Positions 63,011 through 64,000 of a stretch of 64,000 nt of DNA are shown here, piece after piece. The notes under the pieces were generated by a model. The model was not told the origin of the DNA. It was given only the letters and a program-made list of their open reading frames with translations, and did not search any database. Positions within the stretch are counted from its first letter, which is position 1, and each line of letters starts with the position of its first letter. Both the position numbers and the translations under genes were made by a program. This stretch comes from CALJXB01 sp965225935 (GTDB lineage Bacteria > Pseudomonadota > Alphaproteobacteria > Kiloniellales > JAKSDN01): positions 1 through 64,000 of the forward strand of contig CBDDCC010000010.1 in assembly GCA_965225935.1 (NCBI GenBank), read 5' to 3'.

Positions 63011-64000
63011 ATGTACGACGAAACCATCAAGCAGCGCGCCGCCAGCACAATCGATTTCAGGGAGTTGCGCCGCTATCGCCTGTCCCGAGTGCAAGAACAG
63101 CTTAAGCAGAGCGATGTCGGGGCGGTTGTCCTCTTCGAGCCCCAGAACATCCGTTACGCCACCGATCTGACCAATGCGAACCTGATCTGGACCTTTTACA
63201 CGCCCGTTCGCTATGCCTTCGTCCCGGCGGACGGCCTACCGATCATGTTCGAATACGCACTGGATACGTGCCCGGTCACGGCGAGCGACCTTGAGTTCGT
63301 CTCGGATGTCCGGCCGGCCATCTCTTTCGCGACCTTCTACAAGCTCGACGGCAAGGCTCCCTTCGTGGAGGCGTGGTGCGCGGAGCTTGAGGGCCTGATG
63401 CGCGAGCACTGCGGCGCCAGCCGTCGCCTGGCAATCGATGCGCTTTCGCCGGTCGCCTGTGCGGCGCTCGTTCACCGCGGCTTCGAGGTGCTCGACGGCG
63501 ACGGACTGATGGCTCGTGCGCGGTTGATCAAGTCCTCCGAGGAGATCAAGTGTCTTCGCGCTGCAGTGCAGGTCGCAGACTTGGCGGCACAGCGGGTTCG
63601 CGAGTCGCTGCGGCCCGGCCTGACGGAGCAGCAGCTTTGGGCCCTGCTTCACGCGACCAACATCGAGCAGGGCGGCGAGTGGATCGAGACCCGGCTGCTG
63701 ACTTCCGGTGCGCGCACCAATCCCTGGTATCAGTCGGCCAGTGAAAAGATAGTCGAGACGGGCGAACTGGTGGTCTTCGACAGCGACATGGTGGGCCCCT
63801 TCGGTTATGTCGGCGACATATCGCGTGCCTATCTTTGCGGCGACCGGCCTACCGGCGATCAGAAGCAGGCCTACCAAGTGGCTTACGATAGCCTGCATCA
63901 CAACCTGGGCCTGCTGCAGCCGGGAACAAGCTTTCGCGAGGTCACCGAAAGGAGCTTCGCCCCGCCGGAAGCTTTTCGCGCCTCTCAGGAAGCCGTCGGT
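63011..64000 (+). CDS. M24-family metalloenzyme, DddP/Xaa-Pro-peptidase-like (3' end outside window)
   Basis: 330 residues are visible. The N-terminal creatinase-like domain has VLFEPQNIRYATDLTNANLI. The catalytic pita-bread domain has GGEWIETRLLTSGARTNPW, and the first two metal-ligand aspartates lie in VVFDSDMVGPFGYVGDISR. The NIRYATD...GGEWIETRLL...RTNPW pattern is close to DddP, the M24-fold DMSP lyase, as I remember that family, although ordinary Xaa-Pro peptidases share parts of it. The His and Glu ligands lie beyond the window. It diverges from the TetR gene. Confidence 0.85.
   Translation, partial: MYDETIKQRAASTIDFRELRRYRLSRVQEQLKQSDVGAVVLFEPQNIRYATDLTNANLIWTFYTPVRYAFVPADGLPIMFEYALDTCPVTASDLEFVSDVRPAISFATFYKLDGKAPFVEAWCAELEGLMREHCGASRRLAIDALSPVACAALVHRGFEVLDGDGLMARARLIKSSEEIKCLRAAVQVADLAAQRVRESLRPGLTEQQLWALLHATNIEQGGEWIETRLLTSGARTNPWYQSASEKIVETGELVVFDSDMVGPFGYVGDISRAYLCGDRPTGDQKQAYQVAYDSLHHNLGLLQPGTSFREVTERSFAPPEAFRASQEAVG

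Overview
The window is high-GC DNA with alphaproteobacterial character. The support is a Trb-type conjugation cluster followed by DUF2274 and DUF736 genes, dense operons with ATGA/GTGA overlaps, a TorT-like binding protein, hydantoinase A/B genes, and a peptidase-fold protein resembling the DMSP lyase DddP. No rRNA, complete tRNA, CRISPR array or integrase gene was found. The genus cannot be fixed from sequence alone.

Layout. (1) 1-3716: the 3' end of a P-type type IV secretion operon (end of trbL, then trbF, trbG, trbI, DUF2274, DUF736), probably one end of an integrative conjugative element. (2) 3717-18144: a six-gene defence-like operon made of a small HTH protein, an SNF2 helicase, a large DNA methyltransferase, a type III Res-like helicase/nuclease, a DUF262+DUF1524 (GmrSD-like) protein and a Cas4/RecB-like DUF2779 nuclease. 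The Res gene carries an exact 237-bp in-frame tandem duplication. The DUF2779 gene is split by an IS5-family element. (3) 18145-26097: a relic of a class III cyclase, then a three-gene PIWI-RE operon (HTH + PD-(D/E)XK protein, DinG/XPD-like helicase, PIWI-RE protein). Its promoter sits between the arms of a perfect 16-bp inverted repeat. (4) 26296-33134, opposite strand: a tightly coupled operon of a sigma-factor-like protein, an SNF2 helicase and a sacsin/HSP90-type GHKL ATPase with a degenerate C-terminal zinc-binding domain. It is probably a further defence system. (5) 33135-35891: decayed DNA with gene relics, one unknown HTH protein and a 21-bp hairpin repeat.

(6) 35892-47930: catabolic genes. 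A cupin/XRE regulator diverges from a HisD-family dehydrogenase and a hydantoinase A/B pair. A ribose/TorT-type ABC importer follows in which a deletion has joined the binding protein to the tail of the ATPase. Then come an RpiR-type regulator and an MlrC-like metallopeptidase. (7) 47961-62027: an IS630-family element, a HAD phosphatase, and two PotABCD-like ABC importers. Interleaved with these are a PHP-domain phosphoesterase and two calcineurin-type metallophosphoesterases, which suggests uptake and cleavage of a phosphate ester. (8) 62028-64000: a second copy of the 21-bp hairpin, a TetR regulator, and a divergent M24/DddP-like enzyme that runs off the end.

A recurring operator-like motif, TGAGA-N3-TYTCA, lies upstream of the mlrC gene, both importers and the ATPase/phosphoesterase divergent region. 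This suggests that one RpiR-type regulator ties this block together. The most notable content is the stacking of three large nucleic-acid-directed defence operons next to conjugation genes. Two of the three do not match a named system that I can place with confidence.
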